Shown here one piece after another: positions 1-7,946 of a stretch of 64,000 nucleotides of DNA (position 1 is its first letter; each line of letters begins with the position of its first letter). The stretch is from assembly GCF_902833905.1 (NCBI RefSeq), contig NZ_CADFGP010000015.1, positions 65,728-129,727 of the forward strand. The letters run 5' to 3'. A program made the position numbers and the translations under genes. Below the pieces are notes generated by a model. It did no database searches. It was given only the letters and a program-made list of their open reading frames with translations, and had not been told where the DNA came from. The stretch is from Paraburkholderia tuberum STM678. GTDB taxonomy: Bacteria; Pseudomonadota; Gammaproteobacteria; Burkholderiales; Burkholderiaceae.

Positions 1-210
1 GCCTTCGCGCGCGAGTTGCGCATGAATACGCGGTGCCCCATACGTGCCGCGCGAGCTTGCATGGAGCGTGCGGATATGCGCGAGCAGTTGCGCATCGCTA
101 CGCGTGCGCATCGCGGGCTCCCGCACCAGCCACGTGTAATAGCCGCTCGTCGAGACGCCGAGCAGCCGCGCCATCATCGCAATGGGCCAGCGGGCCCGGT
201 TCGCTTTCAT
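1..210 (-). CDS. IS3-family transposase OrfB (partial, N-terminal 70 codons)
   Basis: The minus strand from 210 to the window edge reads MKANRARWPIAMMARLLGVS and continues with SGYYTWL and RGTYGAPRIHAQL. This is the HTH_21 region that precedes the DDE integrase core of IS3-family OrfB proteins. The DDE residues would lie beyond position 1 and are not seen. The ATG overlaps the orfA stop as ATGA at 210-207. In this family OrfAB is normally made by programmed frameshifting, and the OrfB frame is open upstream of the ATG (RYGFMKANR), which fits fusion to OrfA. Activity cannot be judged from the fragment. Confidence 0.85.
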   Translation of the reverse strand, partial: MKANRARWPIAMMARLLGVSTSGYYTWLVREPAMRTRSDAQLLAHIRTLHASSRGTYGAPRIHAQLAREG

Positions 211-524
211 GAATCCGTACCGCCCTTCGGTGGAATGGATCCCGTCTCCCTCGCGAACCAGGCTGCCGCGTGAGAGAGTATGTCGCGCTCCATCTTCAGT
301 TGCCGGACTTCGCGACGCAACCGTGTGAGCTCCTGGCGTTCGGCTGTGGTCAGACCGTCATGCCGCACACCTGTGTCGCGATCAGCCTGCGCCACCCAGT
401 TGTAGATGGTCTGTGCAGTCGGCTCGAACTCCTTTTCCAGTTCCTCCGGCCTGCGTCCGGCCTTCACCAGCCCGACCATTTGCGCCCGAAATTCCGCCGG
501 GTACGGGGTACGATGCTTGGCCAT
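207..524 (-). CDS. IS3-family transposase OrfA
   Basis: The 105-residue protein starts MAKHRTPYPAEFRAQMVGLV, the helix-turn-helix of IS3-family OrfA (HTH_Tnp_1). It ends in a leucine-rich coiled segment (ELTRLRREVRQLKMERDIL), the usual leucine zipper for multimer formation. The start at 524 is chosen because GGAGG lies about 9 bases upstream; an in-frame ATG at 545 has no such site. It binds the element's inverted repeats and supplies the N-terminal part of the OrfAB transposase. The frame is intact. Confidence 0.88.
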   Translation of the reverse strand: MAKHRTPYPAEFRAQMVGLVKAGRRPEELEKEFEPTAQTIYNWVAQADRDTGVRHDGLTTAERQELTRLRREVRQLKMERDILSHAAAWFARETGSIPPKGGTDS

Positions 525-578
525 AATCGGCACCTCCTTCTCCAAAGGATAGATGTCCGTTTTTGCGGGTCAACTTCA

Positions 579-663
579 GTACACCGAAAACTACAACGCT
601 CGCGCCGAGGGCTACGCGGCTGCACTGGCCGGTGATCCGTTTCGGCGTTTGACTACCATCTAG
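579..663 (+). pseudogene. 3' remnant of a gene interrupted by the IS element
   Basis: Immediately right of the IS end an open plus-strand frame reads YTENYNARAEGYAAALAGDP followed by FRRLTTI and a TAG stop at 661-663. The composition looks coding and a terminator hairpin follows at 704-725. The upstream part is either beyond the IS, outside the window, or lost. I do not recognise the family from 28 residues. It is called as a remnant because no start codon exists between the IS and the stop. Confidence 0.35.
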
Positions 664-703
664 TTTGCATAAGTCAACTTTAAGGTGATGCTATCCGGTT
701 GCT

Positions 704-725
704 AGCCCGTTTAGGGCTGTTTTTC
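704..725 (+). terminator. Rho-independent terminator
   Basis: AGCCC (704-708) pairs with GGGCT (714-718) and is followed by GTTTTT. It ends the truncated gene at 579-663. The stem is short, so strength is uncertain. Confidence 0.5.
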
Positions 726-754
726 GATATAGCGATTTGTTTTAGCATCTTCGG

Positions 755-1477
755 ATGGAAAAGGACCAACACGAGAATTTCTTCGCACGCCTGATTTCAC
801 CGATGCTCGATCAACTTAGGCGCCTTGCATATGACACCCGAGGGGAGCAGTCAGTCGACGATTTGAAGACTGAAGCTTGGATCGCTGCGCAGGATGTTCG
901 CAGCGAGATTGGAGAGGCCATCGAGCCGGAGGACGAGCGCCTACAGACTGCCGTGCTGTCAAAACTGCGAAAAGCATTTGGCAAGTTCGCGAACCGGAAG
1001 ATGCGGTTCGCCGTGCAGCTCGATCACGAGCAGTCGGGTGACGACGGCGATTTTCTGCCAAATTCCGTCGGCGCTAGTCTGGCCGCGCCGGATGTCTATG
1101 AGCCCGAGATCGCAATAGAACGTGCCGAGGAGCTCGCGGCACAAGAGCGTTGTCTTGCCGAGCGATTTACCGAGGCGGTCGCCTATCTCCGGACGTTGAA
1201 TCACTTCGACCATGATCGGCAGACGATCGCGAGATACTTGGCGATCCCGGCCAGCACGCTCGAGACGAGGCTGCGTCGCGCGGAGAGCGTTGCAGAATCT
1301 CAACCGTCAATGTTCGATCACGTCGAGGCCGTACCAATCGACTTCGTGCCGCAGCCTGGGTGCTTCAGGCCAAGAAGCATCAGAAAGAGCAAGGTATTTA
1401 GAAGCATGTGCCCCGTGATTCGGCCGTGGCAATGCAACTTATTTTCTGTCTGGGCCACGGTGTTCGCTAGACGATAG
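755..1477 (+). CDS. sigma-factor-like orphan protein
   Basis: This 240-residue protein has an N-terminal helical region (LDQLRRLAYDTRGEQSVDDL, near residue 18) resembling sigma-70 region 2. Around residues 140-175 a segment (TIARYLAIPASTLETRLRRA) reads like a region 4 helix-turn-helix. Codon use is balanced and unlike the GC-rich core genes, which fits horizontal transfer. The last 40 residues look poor in structure. In the +1 shifted frame an alternative tail (AAWVLQAKKHQKEQGI) ends near 1400, so a frameshift near 1350 is possible. It could be a plasmid- or island-borne transcription factor; no cognate anti-sigma gene lies beside it. The exact family is not recognised. Confidence 0.6.
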   Translation: MEKDQHENFFARLISPMLDQLRRLAYDTRGEQSVDDLKTEAWIAAQDVRSEIGEAIEPEDERLQTAVLSKLRKAFGKFANRKMRFAVQLDHEQSGDDGDFLPNSVGASLAAPDVYEPEIAIERAEELAAQERCLAERFTEAVAYLRTLNHFDHDRQTIARYLAIPASTLETRLRRAESVAESQPSMFDHVEAVPIDFVPQPGCFRPRSIRKSKVFRSMCPVIRPWQCNLFSVWATVFARR

Positions 1478-1693
1478 CTACCGAGCCAGTTCCCGCTTGG
1501 CCGCCTCCTCTGCCAGTCCCATGGCTTCAGCCTCGGTTTTGACCGGACGGCCCGCATCTCGACCGACAACGTGACGGAGGATTTGAGTTCCGCGCTTTAC
1601 GGTTATTCGGACATAGCCCTTGAACATGCCGCCGGGAGCTGCCTGCACGCAGGCTTCGACGGTTTTGTTGCCTTTCGTCTCTTGGAATGCCAT
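1478..1693 (-). CDS. small conserved-type hypothetical protein
   Basis: The 71-residue acidic/basic mixed protein starts MAFQETKGNKTVEACVQ and ends TEAEAMGLAEEAAKRELAR. A strong GGAGGAGG lies 5 bases before the ATG. The pattern of a beta-rich middle (GYVRITVKRGTQILRHVV) followed by an Ala/Glu helix is like the small DUF6566-type proteins common in Burkholderiaceae, but I cannot assign it with certainty. Its stop lies directly next to the stop of the convergent sigma-like gene. No function can be stated. Confidence 0.62.
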   Translation of the reverse strand: MAFQETKGNKTVEACVQAAPGGMFKGYVRITVKRGTQILRHVVGRDAGRPVKTEAEAMGLAEEAAKRELAR

Positions 1694-1811
1694 GACGGCC
1701 TCCTCCGGGTCGGTTGTGAGCCGATCCTATCATGGGCGAAACGCGAGGTCGGCAACCGCGTTGTCAAACGTGGAGGGTAATCTGGGCCCATCGAACAACC
1801 GGAGTCTGATC

Positions 1812-2135
1812 GTGACAGACATCGCAAATGGAAAGCGGGTTAGCGCGACCGAGGCGGCTGAGATCCTCAGTGTGCCGCGGTACGCAATCAGCCGCATTAA
1901 CCGGGGCGGCGAGATCATAAAGCGCTACAAGCTGGGTCACAAGACACATGTGTATGACCGTGACTCGCTCTATGCGTACCTCGATGCTTGCTTGGTAAGG
2001 CCTACCCCACTGCCTGACGTAAAGTCGAACGCGTCCGTGCATGCGCGGATCTGCATTTCGAGCCCCGAGAGTAAGCCATCCGACCTGCGAAAATTTCTTG
2101 AAAAGCTTGAGGAGTTTAAGCGGAAGGAAAAGTAG
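1812..2135 (+). CDS. helix-turn-helix DNA-binding protein (excisionase/MerR-like)
   Basis: The 107-residue protein starts at GTG 1812, 7 bases after GGAG. Residues about 7-60 (KRVSATEAAEILSVPRYAIS then INRGGEIIKRYKLG and the Y-D-R-D-S-L-Y segment) form the winged helix-turn-helix seen in excisionases and MerR-type plasmid proteins. The C-terminus is charged (DLRKFLEKLEEFKRKEK). A longer in-frame extension back to 1620 lacks coding character and overlaps the opposite gene, so it was rejected. It probably controls transcription or excision in this mobile region, but no integrase is adjacent. Confidence 0.68.
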   Translation: MTDIANGKRVSATEAAEILSVPRYAISRINRGGEIIKRYKLGHKTHVYDRDSLYAYLDACLVRPTPLPDVKSNASVHARICISSPESKPSDLRKFLEKLEEFKRKEK

Positions 2136-2232
2136 CTGGGGTGAATGAGTCCAACCCGAGCCACCACCCCGAAGAGGTCACCCCCAACGGGGACTCCGCG
2201 TAACCTTTTGGTCGGCCGCCTTGGCGCCGTTG

Positions 2233-2568
2233 TTATGGCGATGCATGCCACGCGTCGACCATCTCGCCCACCACCGAATCGGTCACGCAGTTTTGCGTAG
2301 ACAGCCAGGAATGCACCGCGGATCGTTGGTCTTCGGTCGTCGATCCACGTGGCGCGTCCGAAATGATAAAGGCGTCGAAATCAGTGCTCGTCGAGACGGC
2401 CGCCAGCATTCCATTTTCTTCAATGAACGCGATGAACGCATCGAGGATCGCCTCGCGCTGAGCGGCCGGGGTATCCGGGATAAAGCGTGCAGTGGCGGAG
2501 AAGCCCATCTCTTGGAATTCTCCGATGTGCAGTTTCTTGCGCTGACGACGGTTGTGGTTCTTGCTCAT
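2233..2568 (-). CDS. yggL: YggL family (DUF469) ribosome-associated protein
   Basis: The 111-residue protein begins MSKNHNRRQRKKLHIGEFQE, matching the basic N-terminus and GEFQE(L/M)GF motif of the YggL/DUF469 family, and the length fits. In E. coli YggL binds the 50S ribosomal subunit; a role in ribosome biogenesis is inferred for that family. The rest (TPAAQREAILDAFIAFIEEN) matches the family's alpha/beta fold. It sits alone on the minus strand between mobile genes. A small separate gene and its terminator lie upstream. It could be a chromosomal gene caught between insertions or island cargo. Confidence 0.85.
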   Translation of the reverse strand: MSKNHNRRQRKKLHIGEFQEMGFSATARFIPDTPAAQREAILDAFIAFIEENGMLAAVSTSTDFDAFIISDAPRGSTTEDQRSAVHSWLSTQNCVTDSVVGEMVDAWHASP

Positions 2569-2620
2569 AAGGTTTCCATGTGCATCGCCGAAATGGAAGA
2601 CTGCGCTCTAAGGGAGGCGC

Positions 2621-2649
2621 CAAAACAAAAAACCCGCCACTGGGCGGGT
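2621..2649 (-). terminator. Rho-independent terminator of the 46-residue gene
   Basis: On the minus strand ACCCGCC (2649-2643) pairs with GGCGGGT (2638-2632) around a 4-base loop and is followed by TTTTTGTTTTG. It lies just after the stop of the small gene at 2672-2812. Confidence 0.82.
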
Positions 2650-2671
2650 CGGCCATCTCAAGGCTTGCGGA

Positions 2672-2812
2672 TTATTTCTTCTTCGGCTTTGCTGTTGCCG
2701 GCTTCTTCGCTTGTGCCAGATCGGATCCGGCAACCGACTTTTGGGCTGGCGTGCTCTTCTTGTTGGACAGCTGTTTGCTCGCGAGTGACGCGTCTTTCTT
2801 TCCCGTGGCCAT
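2672..2812 (-). CDS. small Lys/Ala-rich protein
   Basis: This 46-residue protein starts MATGKKDASLASKQLSNKKS and ends with a run of Lys, Ala and Pro (KPATAKPKKK). GAGG lies 5 bases before the ATG and a clear terminator follows, so it is a complete transcription unit. Short proteins of this style (MAxGKKDAS...AGSxLxQ) are widespread in Proteobacteria, but I know of no assigned role; nucleic-acid binding is a guess from its charge. It is too short for most gene finders. Confidence 0.7.
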   Translation of the reverse strand: MATGKKDASLASKQLSNKKSTPAQKSVAGSDLAQAKKPATAKPKKK

Positions 2813-2973
2813 AGATACCTCATGCTGTGATTAGTTTTGCACTGCGCAGCTAATGTAGGATGAAAAAGACCCCTCGGCGACTAGCGTTTACCCGCCAGCG
2901 CGGCACCCAGAATTTCAAGACAGTGAACTCGCCATTCCATGGCCCGATAAGCCTTTATCGACATCCCTTCGCT

Positions 2974-3177
2974 ATGACGATTCGGACGAACGATGAACTG
3001 ATTTTACTGACTGGAGGTTTGAAGCAAGGGGCTGCGCAGATTCGATGGATCGAGCGCGAGCTTGGGTTCAAGCCGCCGCGCAAGATCGATGACCATCCGA
3101 TGATCACGTGGGAGCAGGTGAATGGGAAGCCACAGGAGCGCAGAAGAACTGAGCCGAAGTGGAAGAAGGCTCTTTGA
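2974..3177 (+). CDS. DUF4224 domain protein (prophage-type)
   Basis: The 67-residue protein reads LLTGGLKQGAAQIRWIEREL then GFKPPRKIDDHPMITWEQV, the DUF4224 pattern (short helix, K-Q...QIRWL, G-P-R, W-E). In phages and integrative elements such genes usually sit just before a tyrosine integrase. Here no integrase frame follows, so it is probably debris from an element whose integrase is lost. The start is uncertain: an in-frame ATG at 2860 also exists, but the domain begins at 2974. The family function is unknown. Confidence 0.72.
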   Translation: MTIRTNDELILLTGGLKQGAAQIRWIERELGFKPPRKIDDHPMITWEQVNGKPQERRRTEPKWKKAL

Positions 3178-3229
3178 CGGCGAGACGCCCGAAGGCGCCG
3201 CTACCGCGCGTGTCATCGTCGGAGTAATG

Positions 3230-3245
3230 CTGTATTTATATACAG
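3230..3245. promoter_or_regulatory. LexA-type operator (SOS box)
   Basis: CTGTATTTATATACAG is a match to the LexA consensus CTGT-N8-ACAG with an AT-rich centre. It lies about 75 bases before the frameshifted phage peptidase frame at 3322. SOS control of prophage genes is common, so it may be the operator of a former prophage unit. The motif match is seen; binding is inferred. Confidence 0.6.
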
Positions 3246-3321
3246 TGGTCTGGCGTACCATGTGTCGGTGGCCTGCAGTTATCATGACGCGTAAAGGATG
3301 CCCGCACATCACGGAGGAAGC

Positions 3322-3857
3322 GTGCCTGTAACGCACTTCTACAACAGATCGCTTTTTGCGGTATTAGGCGTCGGTGTCCCCGAGCAGTTGGTAAACTGGG
3401 ATGCGGGCCACGACGCAGGCGCGCGGCTCGAGCGCGAACGCATTGGCGCCATTCTCAATCACCCAGCGGCGCAAGGCCGGCACAAATCGGCTGTGATGCT
3501 CGCCCTTACCCCGGCATGGCGCAGGAAACGGCGGGGAGTCTCCTGGCGACGTTTCCCAAAGGCAATGGCCAACGCGGCGGCGCTGGCATTTCCGCTGGTG
3601 TCGTCGGTCAGGCCGGCGCGAGTGCGCAAGCCTTCGGAGAACGGGCGGCCGCACTCTGGACGCAATACGGCGCGAGTGCTACCGACAGCAGCCCAGATGG
3701 AACGCTCGACGGTGACGAGGCCAGCGGCGACCCAATACAAGCAAGTGAGACGGCCCCCGAATCAACCGCGCCGGCTGCTGACCAGCAAGCCGGCGCACAG
3801 TCCTTCCGGACGCATGCCGCTGCGCTTTGGAGACAACATGGCAAGCAGGAAGAGTGA
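3322..3857 (+). pseudogene. frameshifted tail of a phage head-maturation peptidase (S49-like)
   Basis: A GTG at 3322 with GGAGG upstream opens a frame containing ARLERERIGAILNHPAAQGR and HKSAVMLALTP. That frame then loses coding sense. Continuing one base earlier, from 3516, the text reads MAQETAGSLLATFPKGNGQR and runs to the stop at 3857. Joined, the two resemble the C-terminal region of S49-type prohead proteases (ERxxAIL...A.GR...A..LAL.T..). The protease domain itself is absent, so this is a decayed fragment with a single-base deletion near 3514. The final part repeats a short pattern twice (FGERAAALWTQYG and FRTHAAALWRQHG). Family assignment is moderate. Confidence 0.5.
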
Positions 3858-4491
3858 CCTGTTGACGGACGCGGCCACGCAGCCACTTGATGAGAAATGG
3901 TGTGGGCTTGGAGGGCGAGTCATTGCCCGGTACACCAAGGCCCGCGCTGCGCGCGGGTAAGCGGTCGGTACTGTAGATGTTTGACCAACCGAACCCGCGT
4001 ACAGACGACGAGGGCGCGAGAGGCACAAGCCCTCACCGTGCCTCTTGCAGCCCGCCACGCGGCCTGTACGCCCACGGCAGGCCCGAAAAACAAAAAGGTA
4101 CTCCTGGAGCATCGACCAACCGCGGGGAATGCTGCGACGCTCGGTCTTTAAGTAATTTTCGGTTCCAAAAGAGGCCAGTCACAGTCACAATCGCCTTCAT
4201 GAGTTTTTCTCATGACCCTTCGAAAGGCTTTGTGGGTAAGGCTTGCAGCGATTTCATGAACTCGAAAACGATCGATTCTGGTGCCAGAATTACCCCGGAA
4301 GTTTGACTGCGCTTTTTTTACGCCTGCACTTTGCGCGCCGTTCGGCAGAGGACCGGTCGAGAGAAAGCCCCACCATAAAGCCTGATTTGCGCCTTCCTGC
4401 CGCCCGCAAGCCGCTTCTGGGTAGGGCCCCGAGCCAATTGAAAGGTGTTTGTTAGCATTGCATTTTCGCACCTTTTCTCTACATTCTTGGA
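3858..4491. other. 634 bases without a recognisable gene
   Basis: No frame on either strand has credible coding bias or a recognisable motif. The segment is AT-richer than its surroundings in its second half. It probably contains remains of the prophage. It ends at the stop of the convergent nuclease-like gene. Confidence 0.5.
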
Positions 4492-6663
4492 CTACGGAGC
4501 CCATGCAGTAGCCGGCTTCCCAAGACAACACTTTTTGAATTTTGTGCCGCTGCCGCATGGACACGGATCATTGCGTCCGATCTTGACGCGCGGGGATCCG
4601 CGTACTTGTTCGGCAAATTTGGCGGCGGGCATTGGTTGCCGCATGTCAGCAGTGGTCAGATCCATTTCGTCGGACTGCTGCCAGTTCGATTCCAAGACAA
4701 CCCCAAACTGTAGGTTGGCCTTGGCATCCAAGGAGACTCCAAACCATCTCTGTGCCCTCTGCGCGTACTTGCGACATTCACAATAGGCCCCGAGCTTTGT
4801 CATTGCGTCTTTGGACGGCACAGGGTTGCAATGGAAGGTAATTCCACCGTAATCACCCGCGATCGTGAAGTCATGGGTCCTTCCGTCTGTTCGAGTCCGG
4901 CGCGTAATGAACTCTAGCCCGTGATGGATGGTTTGGCAGGTGTCCTCGCCTAATGTCAGCAGCAGAAAGCCCAGTTCCATCGTGGCCGGGTCGGGCTGCT
5001 TCTCGATTTGAAAGAGAAGATGCTCGAACAGCGTATCCGCAAGACGGGTGAGGATGCCTTCTGGCGTGCGCGCGCCCGACACGTTATCGCGCCGCACAGT
5101 CATCGCCAGGTCGAGGTCGACGGCGATATCGTCCTCCAACTGGATCACGTCGACTTCTGACTCGATCCAGAGGTTCCTCTTGAGGTGAAAGCCGAGCGCC
5201 GTGTGCTCGTGACTCATGCTCAGCCGTTCAATATTCTCGACTCGCAGTTTTGCGTAGCTCAGTAGCCGAAGCGGCGTATTGAGCATCTCGGTCAGCGTGT
5301 CGAGCAGGAACACGTCCATCACAAAGGGCGCGCGGACCTTGTCGGAAGTCTGGTACTTCAGGAACTGCCTGGTCTGGAAAGCCAGTGCGGGATAGTGATC
5401 CGCAACCACATTGAAGATGAGGATTTCCGTCGGCGAGAGCGGCGGCAAAAGCTCCGCTCCCTTGGCGTCCAGCAATCTGCAGTCGCCGGCGAGGATCGCC
5501 TGCGCACACAGCCGCGCCTGATCGTATGAGTCTTGGATAGCGGCAGCGAAGTCCTTAAGCAATTGGCCGTCGTTGCCGCGGCGTGCCTCCAAGGTCAGCC
5601 TCTTCGATTTTGCTTGAACAATGATCAGCCGATCGCCGAAAGCCACGAGCACGTCGATTTCGCCGATGGTCGTCCCTTTGCTTTGGGCCAGATGCACATT
5701 GCTGTGTACGCGTTCTATTCCGAACACGCTCGCCAGGCGCCGAGCGGCGAACGCCTCCGTAAATGCGCCTCGGTGTTGCGCGGCGGTTGCCTGATAGGCC
5801 TTGTCGGCCATCATCCAATAGAACGGAGACTCATACAGGGACTCGTAGATGCTGTAGTGCTGAAACAGAAGCACCCTGTCGCCGCCCGCAGCCAGTAGCG
5901 GCGTCGCGTTCAGCGCGTTGAAATCCCCCAGCGACTGGAACTGGGTGTTGTTGCCGCGTAATGTAAACGCGTCGAGAAACGCTCGTACTTGCTCAATAGG
6001 CAGGCCGGATCGGAGCGCGATCTCGTCCGGCGACTGCTCGAAGGCTGAGAGCCAGCTCAACGGCGAGACCCCTGATTTCTTCATCGCGTTGAAGGCCTGG
6101 GTCACCTTTTCATCAAGTAGCGCACACATCGTACGGGCGATCGTCTGCGCTTGAATGACGGAGAACCCCTTGATTTCGACTAGCCAAGGATTGTCGGCGC
6201 TGTATTTCTCCGAGACCAGTTCCCGATACTGGAAACTGTAGGCCGACTCGCCACCGTAAAAAATGGGTTCTCGCAGAGCTTCACCACGCCAGATGTCGAC
6301 GTCTCGCTGTCCGGCCTTGCCGACATCGATCATTGCTTCCCAAATCGGAAATCCCACGGCCTCGTGCAGTTCCTCCATGAGGCGGTCGGTACGATCGACG
6401 TATCCCTGCAAGACGCTCGCAGCAGGTTGCGAAAACTCGATTGGCACCCGCACGAGCAGCCCAAGGATCGTGGTGATTTCGGTGCGAATGAGACGCTGCC
6501 GGCTGAAAAGTCTTTCCAGATCCGAGGCTTTCATCTCGTTCGCATAGGTCACCAGGTTATCGCGATAGCAGATTTGTGCGATTGCGTGAACGTAGCCTGG
6601 CGCGCGCGTGAGAGCAGCCAGATCAACAAATACCTCCGCTTCGCTGCGAGAAGTTTTCTTCAT
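4492..6663 (-). CDS. large PD-(D/E)XK nuclease-like protein with C-terminal SEC-C motif
   Basis: The 723-residue protein has three parts. Residues 1-290 are helical and unrecognised. Residues about 300-360 contain GEIDVLVAFGDRLIIVQAKS, the NERD/restriction-endonuclease-like core: D337 on the first strand, then Q350-A-K352, with an upstream Glu in TEAFAARRLAS. The C-terminus (about 694-716) is a SEC-C zinc motif (GRNDPCPCGSGTKFKKCC). NERD-type nuclease cores occur in defence and DNA-processing proteins, and SEC-C motifs are often adaptor tails. The gene stands alone and is transcribed away from a toxin-immunity pair, with 266 bases between them. A role in defence is inferred from the nuclease core and island location; the target is unknown. 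The frame is intact. Confidence 0.85.
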   Translation of the reverse strand: MKKTSRSEAEVFVDLAALTRAPGYVHAIAQICYRDNLVTYANEMKASDLERLFSRQRLIRTEITTILGLLVRVPIEFSQPAASVLQGYVDRTDRLMEELHEAVGFPIWEAMIDVGKAGQRDVDIWRGEALREPIFYGGESAYSFQYRELVSEKYSADNPWLVEIKGFSVIQAQTIARTMCALLDEKVTQAFNAMKKSGVSPLSWLSAFEQSPDEIALRSGLPIEQVRAFLDAFTLRGNNTQFQSLGDFNALNATPLLAAGGDRVLLFQHYSIYESLYESPFYWMMADKAYQATAAQHRGAFTEAFAARRLASVFGIERVHSNVHLAQSKGTTIGEIDVLVAFGDRLIIVQAKSKRLTLEARRGNDGQLLKDFAAAIQDSYDQARLCAQAILAGDCRLLDAKGAELLPPLSPTEILIFNVVADHYPALAFQTRQFLKYQTSDKVRAPFVMDVFLLDTLTEMLNTPLRLLSYAKLRVENIERLSMSHEHTALGFHLKRNLWIESEVDVIQLEDDIAVDLDLAMTVRRDNVSGARTPEGILTRLADTLFEHLLFQIEKQPDPATMELGFLLLTLGEDTCQTIHHGLEFITRRTRTDGRTHDFTIAGDYGGITFHCNPVPSKDAMTKLGAYCECRKYAQRAQRWFGVSLDAKANLQFGVVLESNWQQSDEMDLTTADMRQPMPAAKFAEQVRGSPRVKIGRNDPCPCGSGTKFKKCCLGKPATAWAP

Positions 6664-6929
6664 CCGCTCGATTCTCCAAGAACTTCGACGGCAAGCAACT
6701 ACTTTACGGTGTCATTCCCTGCGAGGTCTATGCGCGATTTACGTCGACAGTCAGGATAAAGGGCAGTACGCCGGTTCCCGGCTGGGCAGCGCGATTCCTT
6801 GATATGGCGAACCAGATAACGCGCATCGCTGCGCTGACGACCCACCCATGGCATGACGGCCATATCCCAAAAACCTAGCGCGGCAATCATCTGCTAGGTT
6901 TACGCCGTCACACGGATAGAGACCATCGT

Positions 6930-7946
6930 ATGCCCTGGAACTCGCTAGAAATTCCGCTGGAGTGCAGCTGGCAGTGCACGCTGCATGCCGCCAGCCAGTA
7001 TCACAGCATGGAGCGAGAACGGCGCAGCAGCCTGTTTTGGGATCGAGATAGCAGCCGCTCGCGAGGCGGGTCGTCGTTCATGAGGGACGACAGGCGGGAC
7101 GAAGAAGAAGACGCGCGCAGGCAGCTTGAACAGGACCGGCGGGATTTCGACAGGTATTTCCGGCCACGCCTGGATCTGCGAACGATCACGGGCGGTCAGG
7201 CTCTACGCGAAATCCAGACCTATGTCAGGGATGCGCTGGGTCTCGCGCACTGGAACCTGCCGACCGACAACGCGAGTATCGAGCGCGTTCTCAGGCAGGC
7301 GGTGAAAGATGGGCGGCTCGTCCCAGTGGTCCACCGTGACCGGCGTTCCGCGCTGGGGCGTGTGTACAGCCCCACCCCTGCACCGCTGCGCTGGCCGTCA
7401 TCAGGGGGTGGAGGTGGAACCTACTGGAGCCGCTCACCCAATCTGTTCCCGCCCGGCATCACCTCATTCAACGGCGAGCCGGTCCTGTCAGGCCCGTACG
7501 ATCCCGCCACCATCGAGGTCAGACGGATGGCCGCGCGCGCCGCAATGTCCAGCAGCAGTAGCGGCGGTGGCTTCGACCTGCTCGGCGTGGTCGAGTCGGT
7601 GGCCGGAGCCGCGCTTGGTGACAGCGACAGCACAGACGACGAGGCTGAGGTCGCAGGCGCGGAAACGACCAGCGACACATCTACACCGCTCGGCAATGCG
7701 CAGCCGTTCGACGACACGCCGGATGCGGTAAGCGGTGACGTGGAAGATCTGGCGGCCTCAACGAATAGTCCGAAGTTTGCCGCGAAGATGCTTGGTTACG
7801 ACCAGAACACTTTCAGCAAAATGCTGCACCTCCTCAAGCCAGAGAATGGATTGCGCCCATCGGATAACGTGATCTTCCACGACGACGGAAGCGTCGAATT
7901 CAACGGACAACTGCTCGATGACAACATCCACAACTATGCACCCTGA
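6930..7946 (+). CDS. probable polymorphic toxin/effector
   Basis: The 338-residue protein has a charged N-terminal region rich in Arg/Asp/Glu (40-75) and a small folded domain (80-140, ending AVKDGRLVPVV). A low-complexity Gly/Ser/Thr/Pro linker follows (150-260), then a compact C-terminal domain of about 65 residues (FAAKMLGYDQNTFSKMLHLL; DNVIFHDDGSVEFNGQ; ending DNIHNYAP). That layout is typical of polymorphic toxins, whose C-terminus carries activity. No signal peptide, PAAR or Rhs repeats are seen; delivery could be by type VI secretion, but no secretion gene is nearby. The next gene overlaps by 29 bases and is an immunity-type family. The start at 6930 is not backed by a strong ribosome site; 7008 and 7080 are alternatives. 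Confidence 0.62.
   Translation: MPWNSLEIPLECSWQCTLHAASQYHSMERERRSSLFWDRDSSRSRGGSSFMRDDRRDEEEDARRQLEQDRRDFDRYFRPRLDLRTITGGQALREIQTYVRDALGLAHWNLPTDNASIERVLRQAVKDGRLVPVVHRDRRSALGRVYSPTPAPLRWPSSGGGGGTYWSRSPNLFPPGITSFNGEPVLSGPYDPATIEVRRMAARAAMSSSSSGGGFDLLGVVESVAGAALGDSDSTDDEAEVAGAETTSDTSTPLGNAQPFDDTPDAVSGDVEDLAASTNSPKFAAKMLGYDQNTFSKMLHLLKPENGLRPSDNVIFHDDGSVEFNGQLLDDNIHNYAP

Larger units (their letters stand above)
1..578 (-). mobile_element. IS3-family insertion sequence, cut by the window edge
   Basis: The two overlapping transposase frames of an IS3-family element lie here on the minus strand. The outer end is placed near 578, where the minus strand reads TGAAGTTGACCCGC, with the TG terminus usual for this family. 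The other end lies outside the window, so both inverted repeats cannot be compared. The element sits inside an older gene whose last codons remain at 579-663. The end position is inferred from the TG rule and may be off by a few bases. Confidence 0.8.

Noticed and set aside
4080..4150. Possible phage cos/terminase leader around GGTACTCCTGG
   Set aside because: A resemblance from memory only; no terminase frame follows.
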